Below are positions 24,621 to 25,070 of a stretch of DNA of 25,070 nt, piece after piece. Numbering within the stretch: the first letter of the stretch is position 1; each line of letters begins with the position of its first letter. Source of the stretch: M3007 sp964589365 (GTDB taxonomy: Bacteria > Bacteroidota > Bacteroidia > Chitinophagales > Saprospiraceae). Position numbers and translations under genes: made by a program. The stretch spans positions 1 through 25,070 of the forward strand of contig CAZPTQ010000065.1 of assembly GCA_964589365.1 (NCBI GenBank), written 5' to 3'. The notes under the pieces were generated by a model. That model ran no database searches. It was not told where the DNA came from and saw only the letters and a list, made by a program, of their open reading frames with translations.

Positions 24621-24636
24621 ATCGCAAAAGTACGAT
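24621..24636. promoter_or_regulatory. ArsR operator candidate over the arsR -7 box
   Basis: ATCG-N8-CGAT, where the spacer is exactly the -7 box (CAAAAGTA on +, TACTTTTG on -). The match extends to 8-bp arms, ATTCATCG and CGATGAAT, so binding would block the promoter. Confidence 0.65.
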
Positions 24637-24655
24637 GAATTTTAAAAGCGCCAAA
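24625..24655 (-). promoter_or_regulatory. arsR promoter, Bacteroidota type
   Basis: On the minus strand TTTG (24652-24655), 19 bases, then TACTTTTG (24625-24632): an exact match to TTTG-N19-TAnnTTTG. It gives a leader of about 15-20 bases to ATG 24601. Confidence 0.75.
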
Positions 24656-24672
24656 TTTCTGGGTAAATATTT

Positions 24673-24688
24673 ATCGTAATTTTACGAT
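24673..24688. promoter_or_regulatory. Second ArsR operator candidate upstream of the arsR promoter
   Basis: ATCG-N8-CGAT with spacer TAATTTTA; the full palindrome has 9-bp arms (24671-24690). Its centre is 52 bp from that of the site at 24621, close to five helical turns, so two dimers would sit on one DNA face. Confidence 0.6.
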
Positions 24689-24708
24689 AATGCAACAAAC
24701 CTCACGTT

Positions 24709-24733
24709 ATTCATCATTCATCATTCATCATTC
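24709..24733. repeat. ATTCATC heptamer array at the pabB-like 3' end
   Basis: Three complete ATTCATC units plus ATTC. It overlaps the last codons (NDE) and the TGA of the gene read on the minus strand, where the unit is GAATGAT. Confidence 0.85.
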
Positions 24734-25070
24734 CCCAGTGCCCGCATCATTGCCTCGGCCTTCACCATGCACTCCTCGTATTCCTGTTCAGGCACAGAGT
24801 CGTACACAATCGCCCCTCCCACTTGTGCCGAAACGTAACCCGTAGCGGCATTGTACAAAATGCTGCGAATCACCACATTGAAATCAAAATCGCCCTCGGG
24901 TGCGAAGTAACCAACAGCTCCCGAATACAACCCGCGGCGGGTGCGCTCGTAGCGTTCTATGAGTTCCATGGACATGATTTTGGGTGCACCGGTCATACTT
25001 CCCATGGGGAAACAATCTCGCAGGGCTTGGAGAGCGATGTCGTCATTGGTCATTGCGTCATTGGTCATTG
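24721..25070 (-). CDS. Anthranilate/aminodeoxychorismate synthase component I, C-terminal part (5' end outside window)
   Basis: The frame runs from the right window edge to the TGA at 24721-24723. The chorismate-binding C-terminal region is clear: CFPMGSMTGAPKIMSMELIE, then RRGLYSGAVGYFAPEGDFDFNVVIRSI (the GxxGY and R-[ST]I part of the active site), the VGGAIVYDS strand and EYEECMVKAEAM near the end. This fits PabB or TrpE, which make aminodeoxychorismate or anthranilate from chorismate and glutamine-derived ammonia; the style (SGAVGY, DFDFNVVIRS) is nearer to Bacteroidota PabB. The visible N-terminal bit MTNDAMTND is encoded by a heptamer array and does not look like normal family sequence. 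Start, product choice and completeness need the next sequence. It precedes arsR in the same direction by 119 bases, but arsR has its own promoter. Confidence 0.85.
   Translation of the reverse strand, partial: MTNDAMTNDDIALQALRDCFPMGSMTGAPKIMSMELIERYERTRRGLYSGAVGYFAPEGDFDFNVVIRSILYNAATGYVSAQVGGAIVYDSVPEQEYEECMVKAEAMMRALGNDE
25042..25070. repeat. GTCATTG heptamer array at window edge, in the pabB-like coding frame
   Basis: Four GTCATTG units arranged as 7+7+1+7+7 bases, running to the window end. In the minus-strand frame this 15-base period reads MTNDA MTND. Confidence 0.8.

Overview
This window is chromosomal DNA from a Bacteroidota bacterium, most likely of the Saprospiraceae/Lewinella type. 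The evidence is two kinds of type IX secretion (T9SS) C-terminal signal (type A at 1-581 and 19077-21833, type B on a 3333-residue SprB-repeat protein), the typical Bacteroidota promoter form TTTG-N19/20-TAnnTTTG, a lipobox GH13 amylase and an ECF sigma/anti-sigma pair of Bacteroidota style. I see no rRNA, tRNA, CRISPR array, transposase or phage gene. The taxonomic call rests on family style, not on a database match.

Layout. 1-2436: 3' end of a delta-60-repeat T9SS protein; a small cupin gene that touches both neighbours with no spacer; a 3-methyladenine DNA glycosylase; a TIGR02206-type membrane protein. 2396-2543: a perfect 48-bp inverted repeat at a convergent junction. 2553-12554 (minus): the giant adhesin-like T9SS cargo, about 30 SprB-type modules in an alternating A/B order with an exact 453-bp higher-order period over five intervals. 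12868-14535: periplasmic or surface alpha-amylase lipoprotein, followed directly by a 5'-truncated YdeI/OmdA remnant. 14904-18741 (minus): in transcription order an ECF sigma factor, an anti-sigma-like membrane protein with a triplicated N-terminal motif, an exported DUF4097-like protein and an MFS transporter. 19077-21833: a second T9SS cargo protein, preceded by a good promoter. 21881-24601 (minus): an arsenic locus in the order arsR, arsM, arsN2, metallophosphoesterase. 24721-25070 (minus): the 3' part of a pabB/trpE-like gene that runs off the window.

How the genes work together. The arsenic locus looks coherent: an ArsR repressor with three cysteine pairs, an ArsM methyltransferase and an ArsN2 acetyltransferase point to detoxification by methylation and acetylation, and no efflux gene is in the window. 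Three ATCG-N8-CGAT palindromes surround arsR, one lying exactly over its -7 box, which gives a concrete operator proposal. The sigma/anti-sigma/exported protein set is a probable cell-envelope stress unit.

The least explained signal is a set of short arrays with an 8-bp period (NAAAACNG, GGGGATTT and GGATATTG forms). They sit directly against stop codons, at all three convergent junctions that have a spacer and in two further intergenic regions; a 7-bp variety flanks the pabB-like 3' part. A second repeat class is short palindromes with 3-nt loops, found both between genes and in frame inside genes.
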